DNA of 64,000 nt. Source: Sorex araneus. Its lineage: Eukaryota > Chordata > Mammalia > Eulipotyphla > Soricidae. The notes under the pieces are model-generated. The model searched no databases, was not told the origin of the DNA, and was given only the letters and a program-made list of their open reading frames with translations. Where the stretch lies: the NCBI RefSeq assembly GCF_027595985.1, contig NC_073304.1:45663637-45727636 (forward strand), written 5' to 3'. Below are positions 1 through 10,867 of this stretch, piece by piece. Numbering within the stretch: the first letter of the stretch is position 1; the number at the start of each line of letters is the position of its first letter. The position numbers were made by a program, and so were the translations under genes.

Positions 1-59
1 TTAACCCCCTAAATTCTAAATAAAAAAATAATTAAAAGTGTATGGACTTTGATACTTTT

Positions 60-130
60 TTTACACATTTGACTGGGAATCAAACGAGCTGATGTGCTCT
101 AACCCTTTGAGTCAGCTCTCTGGCCCTGAA
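60..130 (-). mobile_element. Diverged SINE fragment (SOR-like)
   Basis: The stretch keeps the reverse complement of a tRNA-like SINE head ('gactgggaatcaaacgagctgatgtgctctaac...ctctggccc'). It has lost the rest of the element and is older than the SINE at 139-313 next to it. Confidence 0.45.
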
Positions 131-138
131 GCAGAGAC

Positions 139-313
139 CTTTTTTTTTTCTCTTTTTGGGTCACACCCGGCGATGCACAAGGGTTATTCCTGGCTCATGC
201 ACTCAGGAATTACTCCTGGGGTGCTCAGGGGACCATATGGGATGCTGGGAATCAAATCCGGGTCGGCCAGGTGCAAGGCAAATGCCCTACCCACTGTGTT
301 ATCGCTCCAGCCC
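139..313 (-). mobile_element. SOR-type SINE
   Basis: The element reads in reverse from poly-T through 'gggtcacacccggcgatgcac', 'ggggaccatatgggatgctgg' and the head 'ctgtgttatcgctccagccc'. On the sense strand it has a tRNA-like promoter: an A box near 'gataacacagtgggtag' and a B-box-like 'gatttgattcc'. It is nearly full length and lies directly against an RTE-derived repeat, apparently inserted into it. Confidence 0.85.
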
Positions 314-656
314 ACCAATGGCCAATCAATCCCACCAACGGCCAATATCCAGAGGCTTAAAACCAAGCTCCCGGTAGTGCAAACGGCTGAGCGACATCTT
401 ATAGCCTAGTTCTCCCTCTGGGAGAACCTAGCAAGCTACCAAGAATTTCCTGCCCACATGGGAGAGCCTTGCAAACTCCCCATGGTGTATTCATATGCCC
501 AAACCAGTAAAAATGATGGGTCTTATTCCCCTGACCCTGAAAGAGCCTCCAATGTGGCATCATTGGGAAGGATGAGTAAAGAGAGGCTTCTAAAATCTCA
601 GGGCTAGGACGAATGGAGACATTTCTGAGACCACTTGAGAAATTTGACGATCAACG

Positions 657-701
<45 letters not shown>
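314..701 (+). mobile_element. Internally deleted RTE derivative with (GAT)n tail
   Basis: This copy follows the RTE 5' region ('cccaccaacggccaatatcc', 'gtgtattcatatgccc', 'ttcccctgaccctgaaagag', 'taaaatctcagggct') and then jumps straight to the RTE 3' tail ('ggacgaatggagac...gacgatcaacgggatg'). No open reading frame lies between. It ends in about 15 GAT repeats (656-701), the kind of short-period tail RTE elements carry. The same junction is seen at 4355, 18690 and 46015. Confidence 0.75.
656..701 (+). repeat. (GAT)n microsatellite, RTE tail
   Basis: An uninterrupted trinucleotide run directly continues the RTE tail 'caacgggatgatgatg'. It looks like the expanded terminal repeat of the insertion, not an independent microsatellite. 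Confidence 0.85.
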
Positions 702-702
<1 letters not shown>

Positions 703-837
703 CTTTGAAGTAAGATTCTAAACCATAGAGTGCATAGAATATAACAAAAATGAAATATTCCATGGCATTGGTGTTAGAGGTTTTTTAAATGGGGTATTCA
801 ACTTAAAAGCAAAATAAATAAAAAATAAAATAAAACA

Positions 838-1025
838 GGGGCTGGAGTGATAACACAGCAGGTAAGGTGTTTGCCTTGCATGCAGCCAACCCAGGTTCAA
901 ATCCCAGCATCCCATATGGTCCCCTGAGCACCGCCAGGGGTAATTCCTGAGTGCAGAGCCCAGAGTAACCCCTGTGCATCACCGGATGTGACCCAAAAAG
1001 CAATAAAAATAAATAAAATAAAATA
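838..1025 (+). mobile_element. SOR-type SINE with 15-bp TSD
   Basis: The element is full length, from 'ggggctggagtgataacac' to 'gtgacccaaaaag', with an (AAATA)n tail. 'aaataaaataaaaca' occurs at both 823-837 and 1026-1040. This is a plausible TSD, but it is A-rich and partly ambiguous with the tail. Confidence 0.9.
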
Positions 1026-1259
1026 AAATAAAATAAAACAATTGGAACTACATTAAATAAAAAGCTTTTATACAGCAAAAAAAGAAAAATACTGACAGTG
1101 CAGAAATGTAGCTTATTGAATTGGTGTAGATTTTTGCCCATCATACAGCAGGTAAGGGATTAATAATCAAGATTAAAAAAAAAGCTTTAAATTAAGTTTA
1201 TCTTTAAACTTTATATTAAGTTTAGTAGCAAAAAACAATATAATATAATGGGTAGAAGA

Positions 1260-1735
1260 TTTGAATGAATGTTTCATTCAGGAGGACACATAAATGACTT
1301 ATAAACAAACAAATAAAAATGCTCACAATCACAGATCTTTAGGCAAGAGCAAATTAAGGTACCTCACAATATACCACCTCATACCTGTGAGAGTGACTTA
1401 CATCAAAAGTAACAAATAACAAATGTTAGAGGGGGTGTGGAAATAAAGGAACTCTGTGCACTGTTTGTAGAAATGCTTTTGGTTTCCTCTAGAAGCCAAA
1501 GATGAGCTGCCACATAATCTAGCAATATCTTCTTTGAATCTGAAGAATAAGAAAATTCAACATGAATAGTTATGTTCACTCTAACATTTGATGTAGCATT
1601 ATTGCTAAAATAGCCAAAGTGTACAAGCAAAATAAAAGTAAAATAACCAAACTATAAATGATAAAGTTAATATGGTAAATTATACAACGGAATATTATGC
1701 AGCCATAAAAAACAAACTTTTGCCATTCACTAGCA
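1260..1735 (+). mobile_element. Old L1 ORF2 3' fragment
   Basis: Degenerate coding similarity to the C-terminal end of L1 ORF2p is visible. 'MVNYTTEYYAAIKN' at about 1672-1713 matches the conserved WYIYTMEYYAAIKN region. Upstream, 'KSKLRYLTIYHLIPVRVTYIKSN' resembles the segment before the ORF2 cysteine motif. Many stops and frame changes are present, so it is far older than the L1 copies at 15 and 45 kb. Confidence 0.65.
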
Positions 1736-1749
1736 AATACCAGGAGCTT

Positions 1750-1975
1750 GAGGGCTGGAGCAATAGTACAGTCAGTACTTGGGTACTTGACTTCCTCTCT
1801 TCCTCCCTTCTTTCTCTTTGTGCTTGGGTCACACCTCATAATGATCAGGGGTTGGCTATTTCTCATTCTGTGCTCAAGACTGACCCCTTTGTGGTGCTCG
1901 GGAGACCATATGTAGTGCTAAGGATAGAACTGGGGTTGACCAAGTGCAGCTCCTGTACTATCTCTCTAGCTCACT
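1750..1975 (-). mobile_element. Diverged SOR-type SINE(s), nested
   Basis: A reversed element runs from about 1815 ('ttgtgcttgggtcacacctc') through 'ctcgggagaccatatgtagtgc' to 'actatctctctagctc'. Just before it, at 1750-1790, is the head of a plus-strand copy ('gggctggagcaatagtacag'), so one SINE appears to have landed in another. Confidence 0.6.
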
Positions 1976-2469
1976 CCTTTGCCTATTTAGTGCTTCACAT
2001 ACACATCCAAATTAAAATTCAATCTCTATGACCTTTTCGTCCACAAGATGTGGTCATTGTCTCCTATTATAGAGAAGATTTTTGTTTTGAAGCAAGAGGA
2101 TCCCAGTAATTTTTTTTCCCCTCTAACAAGAGAAACTCCTCTTATAACCATTTTACAAATAATTGTCTGCCGTCAGGATTTAGGAGGGACATTGAGGTTT
2201 CTTGAAGCAGGGAAAAGAAGTAAGATTGTCTTCCTCTGGCTTCACTGGGGATTCTTGTAAAATATAATTTGAGGGAAACCCCAACTCTGGTTCTTTTCCC
2301 TGAAATGTCATTCCTTCTCTATAATTGAATTAAGTCTAGAAAAACAAAAACAAAATTCTAGCTCTCTATTCTTGTCTGAGTCAAGAATTCCAGTACTTTC
2401 TATCCACATCACTAGACTCAGGAAGATGTGCTTGTTCACAGGTCAGGCTTGGCTATTAGAGACCCTTTC
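1976..2469. other. Unannotated stretch
   Basis: I see no recognisable gene or repeat. The open frame at 2048-2260 has no recognisable protein features. Confidence 0.5.
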
Positions 2470-2640
2470 AAATGCTGCCTCTGCTACTTTTTGGGTTGTG
2501 CAATCTTGGCCAACTCACGTAATTTGTCTATAATTCAGTCTTCTTAGCTGCAAAATGTAAGAACTAGCTGTCTTGTGTTCTTGTGAGATGTAGGCAGTGT
2601 GACCTCAAATGTGTTCAATCCAGGTAAAATACGTTCAGAG
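2470..2640 (+). mobile_element. MIR SINE (ancient)
   Basis: A diverged MIR core is readable: 'ctgcctctgctactttttgggttgtgcaatcttggccaactcacgtaa' followed by 'ttcttagctgcaaaatg'. This matches the MIR pattern of tgtgaccttgggcaagtcac...ctcatctgtaaaatg. Confidence 0.6.
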
Positions 2641-3293
2641 AGAGGGCTCTGTGTTACAGAGTTGAGTTTTGAGTTTAATTGTGAGGATCACTACAAAATG
2701 ATAGTTTAGCATAGTTGCTTTGCCTGTGTCTCAACAGAATATAATTTTTCACGCAAAATTTACTTAAGTTTAGTTCCAAGATAAGGTTAATGGATGGCTC
2801 TCTAAGAGCTGTGAAACCTTCACTTTTGACCAAACAGTCTAAACGATCAAGCCAGCTCATGGAACAGTAGTGAACCAAAGTTAGTTATATGTCACTCTGA
2901 GTAGATAAAAAAGAGACTAGAAGAAGCCATTTCTGATACAAGGGAAAATAGTAGAGAAATAATGATATTTTAACTTTTTAGCTTAAGCATCTGTTATAGA
3001 AAGAGACATACATTTATGCCAAGGGATAAGTTGAGGGATGCCTACAGAATAAAAACACACAGGGAAATTTACATATTCCAAAGAGGCTAAAACAAAGAAT
3101 GTGAAAGAAACCTTAGTGACATAAGATAGTGAACTAACTGCTAATTGATCCTCAGCCAAATCAAGAACAAGAAGTATGTGATAAAGAAATAATTTTATAT
3201 CCTGATCACATATCTCCAGGGGTATCTGCTCCCTAATACACACTCAATAATAGTTTTCCACAAGGGAGTGAATGACACGTGACTTCTTGTTAT
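2641..3293. other. Unannotated AT-rich stretch
   Basis: Nothing recognisable lies here. The small reverse-strand frames at 2675-2878 and 2983-3243 look random. Confidence 0.5.
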
Positions 3294-3308
3294 AGTATCA
3301 TTAGCTTT

Positions 3309-3752
3309 TTTAATTTTTAAAGTAAAATTTTTTTATTTCTTATTTTAATGAATCACCGTAAGATGCACTTACAGACTTACAAACTTTCATGATTGTGTTC
3401 CAATCAAACAATGTTCAAGTACCCATCCCTCCACCAGTGCCCATTCTCCATCACAGTGTTCCCAGTATCCCTGCCCCCACCCATACCTTCCCACTCCCTG
3501 TCTCTGTGGCAGGCACATTCCCTCTTGTTCCTTTTGTCCTTTTGGGTGTTATGGTTAAGGGAACTTTTTATTTATTTATTTATTTTTAAAACTTTATTTT
3601 TTGTAATGGATCCCCGTGAGGGGCAGTTACAGACTTACAAACTTTTGTGGTTATGTTTCAGTCTTACAATGCTCAGCACCCATCCCTCCACCAGTGCCCA
3701 TTCTCCGCCACCAATGTTCCCAGTGCACCTCCCCCACCTCCACCTCATCCCC
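3309..3752 (-). mobile_element. Dimeric L1 3' UTR insertion with 15-bp TSD
   Basis: Two related L1 3'-end units lie head to tail in reverse orientation (about 3309-3560 and 3590-3752). Both carry 'cttacagacttacaaactt' and 'cccatccctccaccagtgcc'. A T-rich A-tail complement ('tttatttatttatttatttt') lies between them. The pair is flanked by one perfect repeat, 'agtatcattagcttt', at 3294-3308 and 3753-3767, so it arrived as a single insertion. Confidence 0.8.
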
Positions 3753-3810
3753 AGTATCATTAGCTTTGGGAGAGCAAAGTTTTTAGAAGAAATTTTATTT
3801 TATGTCATAT

Positions 3811-4430
3811 TTTATGTCTCTTGCCCTGCGCCTGGCTGTCTTCACCTGGGCCTCTCGGAGAAGGCGGGTTGAGTTTCCCTCCCTGCCCCAAGCAGAGCCC
3901 CGGAAGCCAAAGACCTCCAAAGCCCAGCCACAGCCATTTTCAAGGCCCCTCTCTACATGCTTGGATGAGCCTCATGCATGAAGGAACCGGCAGAGGAACC
4001 CAGGTGTGCGGGACCCAGGGCTGAAATATCCAAGCCTTCTTGAATCGGGACTGGGCCTCTTCTACCTAGATTCCCCCATTTTCCAGTAGCTAGGCGGTCA
4101 CACCCAGGGACTGCCCCTGGTGCTGTGTAATCCCATCAACGGCCAACATCCAGAGACTATAAAACGAAGCTCCAGGACATTTTATAGCCTAGTTCTCCCT
4201 CTTGGAGAACCTGGGAGAGCCTGGCAAGCTCCCCGTGGCATATTCATATGCCCAAACCAATAAAAGGATGGGTCTCATTCCCCTGACCCTGAAGAGCCTC
4301 TAATGTGGCACCGTTGGGAAGGACGAGTAAAGAGAGGCTGCTAAAATCTTAGGACTGGGACAAATGGAGGCGTTAGTTGGCCCACTCTAGCAGATCGACC
4401 ATCAGCGGGATCACAGTGATACAGTGATTT
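3811..4430 (+). mobile_element. Internally deleted RTE derivative (long 5' form)
   Basis: This copy starts at 'tctcttgccctgcgcctggc', the same 5' start as the copy beginning at 45561. It runs through 'cggccaacatccagagac', 'cctgaccctgaagagcc' and 'taaaatcttaggactgg', then enters the RTE tail 'gacaaatggaggcg...atcagcgggatcacagtgatacagtgat'. At about 620 bp it is the longest deletion derivative here, and it lacks any RTE ORF. Confidence 0.75.
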
Positions 4431-4560
4431 TAATTTTATTTGTGGGCAACCATATCCAGTGATGCTAGGATGGTGGAGTGGAGGAGGCAATCCTGGTGAT
4501 GGAACCCAGAGCCTCACACATGCAAGGCCTGTGCTTTGCCATTTGAGCTGCATCCCTTGG
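4431..4560 (-). mobile_element. Diverged SINE fragment
   Basis: Reversed SINE-like text ('gggcaaccatatccagtgatgc', 'gatggaacccagagcctcacac', 'tgcaaggcctgtgctttgcc') suggests an old copy. The match is weak. Confidence 0.4.
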
Positions 4561-6148
4561 AGACGGCTTTGTTTTTATCTGTTAATTATGGTTCATAATC
4601 TTGTGTATAACATTGAAGATGGAACTTTTTTGAGATCTACTATGGAGACTGTAGCCATTATAATAATACTTTGTCATTGCCATGACATTTGTCTCAGCTA
4701 TGTTTTATCACATTGTATCAATAAGCTAGTATTTCAAAAAACAGTGAAAGGAATTTTCTCTCTGCAGTGACATAAGTCTAGAATGACAGCTGTATATACA
4801 TCACTAGGCTGAACACCAATTTGGAAGAAAGAACTCAGCTGAGTTTTAAGTTAATTGAATAACTCCAAACTCATTAAAAATGTTTTAGGTTCTGCAAAAG
4901 TCAAGATGTCTTTTGCCTCAAGTGCTTTTTCTCTTGGCCTTTAAACTCTAGTGCAGTTTAGAAGAAACTTAATCTGCACGTTTGTGATTCATTTACACTT
5001 CACTCACCTCTGTGTGCTCTCTTAAGAGCTAGCTGATGTAGTTGATGTTCAATAATTTTCAGAATCTTTTTTCTTTTCTTTTTTTTTAAATAAAGTAGCT
5101 CAGAACTCATAATATTCAGGTTGGTTTAACACTTAACAAGAAAGTATCTTCCTCTTACTCCTGTGGGCTTCACATAAGCCTTTGTTCAGGATTTTGCAGA
5201 TGTTCTTTATGCGTGTACCCAGTTTAACATGGCCTAAGCATTTGTACGTAGCAGCCTTTTGTAGCTGCCCTTCTACTTCCCCCAGAAACAGATTCTCACA
5301 TTTAAAATGCTCTGACTCAATCACAACACCCTTTAATCCAAAATTAAAATGTGCCATTTTCATGCCTCACCCAATAAGAACCTAAGTCCTTGATCCTCAA
5401 ATGACTTTATTCTCAGTTCACTTTAGAATGAGGTGAAAATTCTGGCCACTCACCACCTCCTTCTGATATGTCCTTCTACACAGGAATTTAATTGCCTTAG
5501 TATAGGAGTATTTTCTCTGTGTGAAATTCTTAAATTCTGAACTATGAATGGTGCAGAAAAATTAAAATGAGGGGGGATTAAAATTGAAATGTAGTTTCCT
5601 CTACTCCTTGAGGGGGGAACTACATGTTCACCCCCACTTTGCATCATATTTGTGTGAGACATAGGGGGTGACAGCTCAGTTGCTATTGTTCCTTCTTCCT
5701 ATGGATGGCTTGCTTTTGGAGCCCATCCTTCTTTTACAGGTCTTTGAAGTAAATGATCCTATTCTTGTTAGTGTTTGGTTTAGAAAGTAACTGGATTCCA
5801 ATCCTGGCCAAAGAGACATGAGGGCTATCTGCTGGAGTTTCTGAGAAAGATTTGTTTCACCCTACAAAGGGGGATCTGCTGAGAGAACAGTCTCTCTTTG
5901 TTGCTCTTATAGTTCTCTCTAGATGTTTGATGTACCTAGGTGTGATGCTTGGAACAGACTCAGCCCTCCTGGGACACGGGGGAACTGCAGTTCTGAGGAC
6001 AAATCTGTCGTATCAACGGCTCAGAGCAGAAAGACGGCAAGAGCCTGGGACTTCGATGACATTGTTGGGCTACTGAACTAACCATCCACTCTCCCTGAGG
6101 ACTTCTTGTTTGTCAGATTATAACGTTTCCTTGTTATTCAAATTACGA
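4561..6148. other. Unannotated stretch
   Basis: I recognise no gene or young repeat. A reverse-strand frame at 5133-5363 (76 residues, lysine-rich) looks mildly protein-like, but it has no recognised motif and may be chance or very old transposon sequence. Confidence 0.45.
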
Positions 6149-6480
6149 CTAGAATGGGTTTTCTGTTTCCTGGACCTGTGGCTTTCTAAAGATCCGCTTC
6201 ATTTCCTGAACACAGTCTAAATCACCTCGGTTCTGAGAGTCTTGGTAGTTTCTTAGAATGCCTTTATCCTTCCTTGGTTCTTTGTCTCCAGACTCAGCCA
6301 CTTCTCTCAACTCACCATTTTCCACGGCGGGAGTTTGTTCTTTCACTTCTTCAAATTCATCTATCAGAAATTTCTTTTCTGCCCCCCTGAGCCACTAAAT
6401 CAGTTCCTCCCTTTAAATCTTAGTGCAGCAGACTCTTTCTCGTCAGCGTTTGATTAGTTCCCTCTGATAGCTCTCATGAA
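6149..6480 (-). pseudogene. Unrecognised coding-like segment, possibly broken
   Basis: On the reverse strand an open stretch ends at 6149 and encodes an acidic and basic, probably helical sequence: '...EKKFLIDEFEEVKEQTP', then 'AVENGELREVAES', then 'DCVQEMKRIFRKPQ'. Composition and lack of low complexity look like real protein. Continuing upstream in frame there are three stops before 6480, with similar-looking helical text between them ('SYQRELIKR', 'REELI'). This fits a decayed retrocopy or old pseudogene. I cannot name the parent. A possible splice acceptor (reverse-strand 'tttagtggctcag') lies near 6390, so a genuine terminal exon is the alternative. Confidence 0.35.
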
Positions 6481-7309
6481 GGATGCTCTATAAAAGTGAG
6501 TTATGCTGTACTGTGTTATATTGCTCCGCCCTGGGGCCCAGTAGGAATCATGGGAAACAGATGAGCCCAGAGGTCAGAGGCACAGACTGCAGAGGAAACC
6601 TGCGGAGGGACGGCAACGCTGTGACCCTCTCAGGGACACATGTCAAAGCTCCAGTAGTCTCCAGACTCTCAAAGGTATAAGCTGGAAGTAAAACACTAGT
6701 TTATGTGACAGCCTGGGAGCCCCAGGGATGAACCACCGAGTTTCATCACTATAGATCATAGGATTTTAAATAAGTGTGATCTTCCAGGAGCTGAAATATT
6801 CTTTGAAAACAAAACACACCATAAAAGCCTAAGAATGAGGTCTCCCCTGGATGTGTGCCAGGTCGAGTGTTTGGAGTCTTCCCTGACTCCCAGAGTCCCT
6901 GTGTGTGATTCAAATGAGGGAAGAAGCCTTGAGGCCTATCATGGAAAATAGTGTGAATTTTTAATTGCCTTGCAATGATTCACTGAGGAAACCCTTTAAA
7001 CTGGTCATTCAACACAGAGCACAAGGGTCAGACCTGAATTAGGGCAGAAGCATTCCTAGGCTTTCGTTACAACAGCCTCCACCTCACTTCTTACGGCCTT
7101 CTCTTTCTCATAAGTTCAGCATGCTGCATTTTCTGGCAATGTTTGCATTTCCTACTTTTCTCCACTTGCTGATTTTGTTCCCTTTCCAAGGATTCTCGAC
7201 TCTGGCAACTCCCTTTAGTTTCTCCTGGCTATCTTGGTAACTTCAGACCACATGCCATTTCCCTGGCATGAGACTTCCCTGATTTTTCTCCAGAGGAAGT
7301 TTCTGAGGC
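6481..7309. other. Unannotated stretch
   Basis: I recognise no gene. The text around 6865-6900 ('gtcttccctgactcccagag') faintly resembles ancient L2 sequence, but not enough to call. Confidence 0.4.
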
Positions 7310-7425
7310 GCATCAGGTCACATACCCTTGAATCTTGGTTTCCTTATATAAAGACAGGAGCTAATTATGCTTGAGGGCTGTTGTGAGCATCCATGCCTCA
7401 CACATTTTAGGTGCTCAAAAATATT
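7310..7425 (+). mobile_element. MIR SINE fragment
   Basis: The segment 'ggtttccttatataaagacaggagctaatt...gggctgttgtgagcatcc...ttaggtgctcaaaaatattatt' follows the 3' half of the MIR consensus. Confidence 0.65.
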
Positions 7426-7431
7426 ATTCTA

Positions 7432-7603
7432 GAGCCTAGAGAGATAATACAGTGGGTTGTGTGCTTGTTTTGTATGCAGCTTAACCAGGTTCAATTCCCA
7501 GCATCCCATATGGTCCCCTGAGCCTGCCAGGAGTAAGTTCTGAGTGCAGCCCTAGGAGTAAGCCCTGAGTACAACTTAATGTGGCCCCCAAACAAACAAA
7601 AAT
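7432..7603 (+). mobile_element. SOR-type SINE, older copy
   Basis: The head 'agcctagagagataatacag', B-box region 'ggttcaattccc', body 'catcccatatggtcccctg' and end 'aatgtggcccccaaac' are all present, with about 15-20% divergence from the young copies by eye. Confidence 0.8.
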
Positions 7604-8007
7604 TCTATCTTCTTTCTATTCTTATCTCAAAATGATTTTTCTGCCTTTTAAATTATTCCCCCCCCCTTATTTGCAGCTTATTTGAAACTGAAGTTTCATT
7701 AAAAAATTACTGACTGGACTACAGGTGGTATAGGGACAGTAGTGGAGGGTCATGGGCACTTTGGTGACCGTAAAGTAACTTTGTCAAGTAATATATTTGT
7801 CAGTAATGTAGCCATCTAACCCAAACTGTAATAAAATACAAAAAACTTTTATGATTTTGTTTTAGACACCTTATATGATTTGCTTTCTCCCTCCAACCCC
7901 ATATACTTTATGTATGATAAGAAGCTTCACAGAGGTGAAATAGAAAGGCCAGAGTTATTCTGGCATTTAACTTCCACAGAGTCACTCTATTTACCTATAT
8001 ATGTTCT
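7604..8007. other. Unannotated stretch
   Basis: It is AT-rich with a C8 run near 7660. Nothing recognisable is present. Confidence 0.5.
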
Positions 8008-8187
8008 TTTTTATGGGGGGGGCACACCTGGCCTCTGCATTTGGGAATCACTCCTGGCAGGCTCAGGGTGCCATGTGGGATGCTGGGAATTGAACCTGGG
8101 TCAGCTGCAGAACCTGGTGCCAGAGATTGAACTGGGTTGACTGCATGCAAAGCAAGCACCCTACTCACTATACTATCTCTTTGGCTC
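8008..8187 (-). mobile_element. SOR-type SINE, older copy
   Basis: The reverse-oriented body 'ggaatcactcctggcaggctcagg', 'gggatgctgggaattgaacctgg' and head 'actatactatctctttggct' are readable. A roughly 30-bp local duplication of the B-box region ('attgaacctgggtc' and 'attgaactgggttg') lies inside. Confidence 0.75.
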
Positions 8188-8274
8188 TGTTCTTTAAATA
8201 TGGACTAATAATTCAAGTCCATATAACCAGAACTTTTGAGTACCTGATCTTATATACAATAGACTTAAAAAAAA

Positions 8275-8361
8275 TTTTGTTTTACAGTAATAGGAGTCAA
8301 ACCCATAACCTCACACATTAAAGGCAAATGCTCTTATGATAGAACCATATTACTGACCCAC
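8275..8361 (-). mobile_element. Diverged SINE head fragment
   Basis: 'aggagtcaaacccataacctcacac...aggcaaatgctcttatgatag' is a degraded reversed SINE head. Confidence 0.4.
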
Positions 8362-8650
8362 AATAAACCTTCTGAACTCTACTACTTAGAATCCTATCTG
8401 CAACCCTTCGTCATTTATTCCTCTTTTAATTCTCCTGACTTTGTCTCTGTTCTTGGCCTGAAGCCATTTCCTTGTATGCAACTTTTCTGATCTGATCTCT
8501 ATATGACATTTTGAACATGGTTCTTTATTTTTTCACCCAGACTCTGTCTCCTGTTTCCCTGGGTTCTGATTATCCTGGTTCTGGTTAGAACCTACTTTGA
8601 CACAAGACTAATTGCAACAACTGCAGGGACTAGAACTCTACTTTGCAGAT
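8362..8650. other. Unannotated stretch
   Basis: Nothing recognisable; T/C-rich unique-looking sequence. Confidence 0.4.
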
Positions 8651-8664
8651 AAGTGTTCATTCTT

Positions 8665-8833
8665 TTTTTTTTTTTTGCATCACACCTGGCGATGCACAGG
8701 GGTTACTCCTGGCTCTGCACTCAGGAATTACTCCTGGCGGTGCTTAGGGGACCATATGGGATGCTGGGATTTGAACCCGGGTCAGCCGCGTGCAAGGCAA
8801 ACGCCCTACCCGCTGTGCTATCTCTCCAGCCCC
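8665..8833 (-). mobile_element. Young SOR-type SINE with 14-bp TSD
   Basis: Full-length reversed copy close to consensus ('atcacacctggcgatgcac' to 'gctatctctccagcccc'). A perfect repeat 'aagtgttcattctt' at 8651-8664 and 8834-8847 fixes both ends. The long T run, a TSD of 14 bp and the A-tail point to L1-type target-primed insertion. Confidence 0.95.
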
Positions 8834-8884
8834 AAGTGTTCATTCTTAAAAGAAGATTTTCCCCACATTTTTTAAGTTAAATTT

Positions 8885-9056
8885 TTGGACAACATGCATT
8901 GTGATGAGGATTACTCTTGACCCTCATGAGTGATCCCTCATGCTCAGGGATCACTCCTAGCGGTGCTTAGAGATCAGATGTAGTACATAGGATCAAATCT
9001 GAGTTGGCCGTATGAAGGCAAATGCCCTGCCTAGCATACTATCTCTCCAGTCCCCA
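8885..9056 (-). mobile_element. Old SOR-type SINE
   Basis: Degraded reversed copy: 'gggatcactcctagcggtgc', 'gatcaaatctgagttggccg', 'atactatctctccagtcccc'. Confidence 0.7.
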
Positions 9057-9436
9057 AATCCATTTTTTAAATGATTTGTAAATATAACAAAACCTTGTTT
9101 TCACACCTTAATGACTGCTTTCCTACCTATTTTTGATATGACTATAGTAGCCATTTTTCATTTATGCTAATCTTTCATTGAGTGGCTCTGAACTGTGATG
9201 AGATTTATTTGATGATATTTAGGAAGAATATGCTAATTTTGTCACTATTTTTATGTCATTGTCTTGAAGTCTTATCATGATGGCTTCATTTTGCTTCCCT
9301 TTTGCTCTATTTCATGGACTATTGGTAAACATGTAGTTCAACTCTTAGGAAAGATAGGTTTTGACCTCCTGGATTCTCTTTTGGTAAGTAATGCTGCTTT
9401 CTTTTTTTTTAGTTTCTCTAATTAAAAGTGTTAAGG
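9057..9436. other. Unannotated stretch
   Basis: Unique-looking AT-rich sequence; nothing recognised. Confidence 0.4.
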
Positions 9437-9582
9437 GGCCAAAGAGAAAGTACAGTGGGTAGGGCTATATTTAGCATGTGGCCAACCCAAATTTGATCCT
9501 TAGCACCCGATATGGTACTGCAAGCTTGCCAGGAGTAAGCCCTCAGCACCACTAAATGTGGTCCCTATCCCCCCCGAAAGTT
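9437..9582 (+). mobile_element. Old SOR-type SINE
   Basis: The forward copy 'ggccaaagagaaagtacagtgg', 'ggccaacccaaatttgatcc', 'caggagtaagccctcagcac' ends in 'aaatgtggtccctatcccccc'. Confidence 0.7.
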
Positions 9583-10867
9583 TTAAGTAAAGTTTTACGC
9601 AATGATTTTGATTATCATAATTCTTTGACGACTGCTTAGTAGACTCTTGTCTTCTCAATATCCATCTCCTTGGTTATGATCTTGTTTGGATAGATCCAAA
9701 GCAAAATTACTCAAAAGGCACAGTTTTGCATTCTGTTTAAACTTTTGATCTATTACTTTGTTGGAACTTCCATCTAAATATTATGCCAGATCCCTTCTTA
9801 ATGGACCATGAGGCTTTCTCTCTGCTCAGCCACTTTCTTCTGAGCCATCTGTGGGTGTGGAGGAAGTGACAGAAACAGTATCACTTACATTCCCATGTCT
9901 TTTCCCCAAGAGTTGGTACAGGGCCCTTGAAGCTTAGAGCCAAAGCTTCAAGAAATACTCTCCTAAGTGTCTCTCGGTATTTCCAGAAAGTCTCACATGT
10001 GGTCACAATTAAACATCAGTTATTCTTCCAGGTAGTAGGTGGTCTGATGGATATGTGGCTTCCTGAAAAGCTCCACTGCTGTATTCCTGGACACAATACC
10101 TGCTGTGGGCTGGGTGAGAGACTTTGAATATTCCCTCAGACCCTGTAGGCACCAGGTGCATCACTGTTGTTCTCATCCTCATCACCCTCTTCTGGGTTGT
10201 ACTGAGCACCAAATTTCTCACTGAAGTGAAACTTTCCTGAGTTATGAGATGCTTGGATTTATGATGGGGAAGATCTTTTATCTATGTAGAGTCCATCAAT
10301 GGAGGTCCTGAGAGGGGGAAGGATACTGTTTATGGAAGTTTAAAAAACTAAGCTGCTCTTTTAATGTTAACTCATGATCTCCAAATCCAATGAGTAGCTT
10401 GAACAGAAGACAAATTCGAATACAAACAGCTACACCATGCCTACAGTTGTCACTGCTTTGACAATAGAAAACTTTCTTCTTTTTTCTTCAACCTTTCTGT
10501 GTCTGGCTTCTTGCTTGCTCACACTATTAAGTTTATTTGTTCACCTGTCACTTTTCCAGTATACCAGGTAGTTTCCAAGAACAAGGAAAACTTGACTCAA
10601 AATGATGCAAACTATGAGAAAACATTTTCCCTAAAAGGTCCGAAAGACAGCAAATGTACCAGAACTGGTAAATGCAAAGACCCAGATTCCTTCCATCTTT
10701 CTTGCTCTCCCAGTTAATGTACTGTCAAGGTTTTGTCATCCACCTATTGACATCATGGTTGCAAGATAAGATACTTCCAGTTACCAGATCTAAAAGAGTC
10801 TCTTGTCTCCTAGGAGGTGCATATATTTGTAATCTTCCATATATATATATATATGCAAAGAAATCTG
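9583..10867. other. Unannotated stretch
   Basis: No gene is recognised; the overlapping small frames near 9927-10221 and 10499-10717 have no supporting features. A short (TA)n run lies near 10839-10853. Confidence 0.45.

Noticed and set aside
3389..3872. Proline/serine-rich open frames
   Set aside because: They lie on the reverse of L1 3' UTR sequence (pyrimidine-rich) and have no gene context.
8612..8880. Open frames of 75-87 codons repeated at many loci (also 156, 39953, 55123, 60107)
   Set aside because: These are translations of the reversed SOR-type SINE, which happens to be open in two frames.
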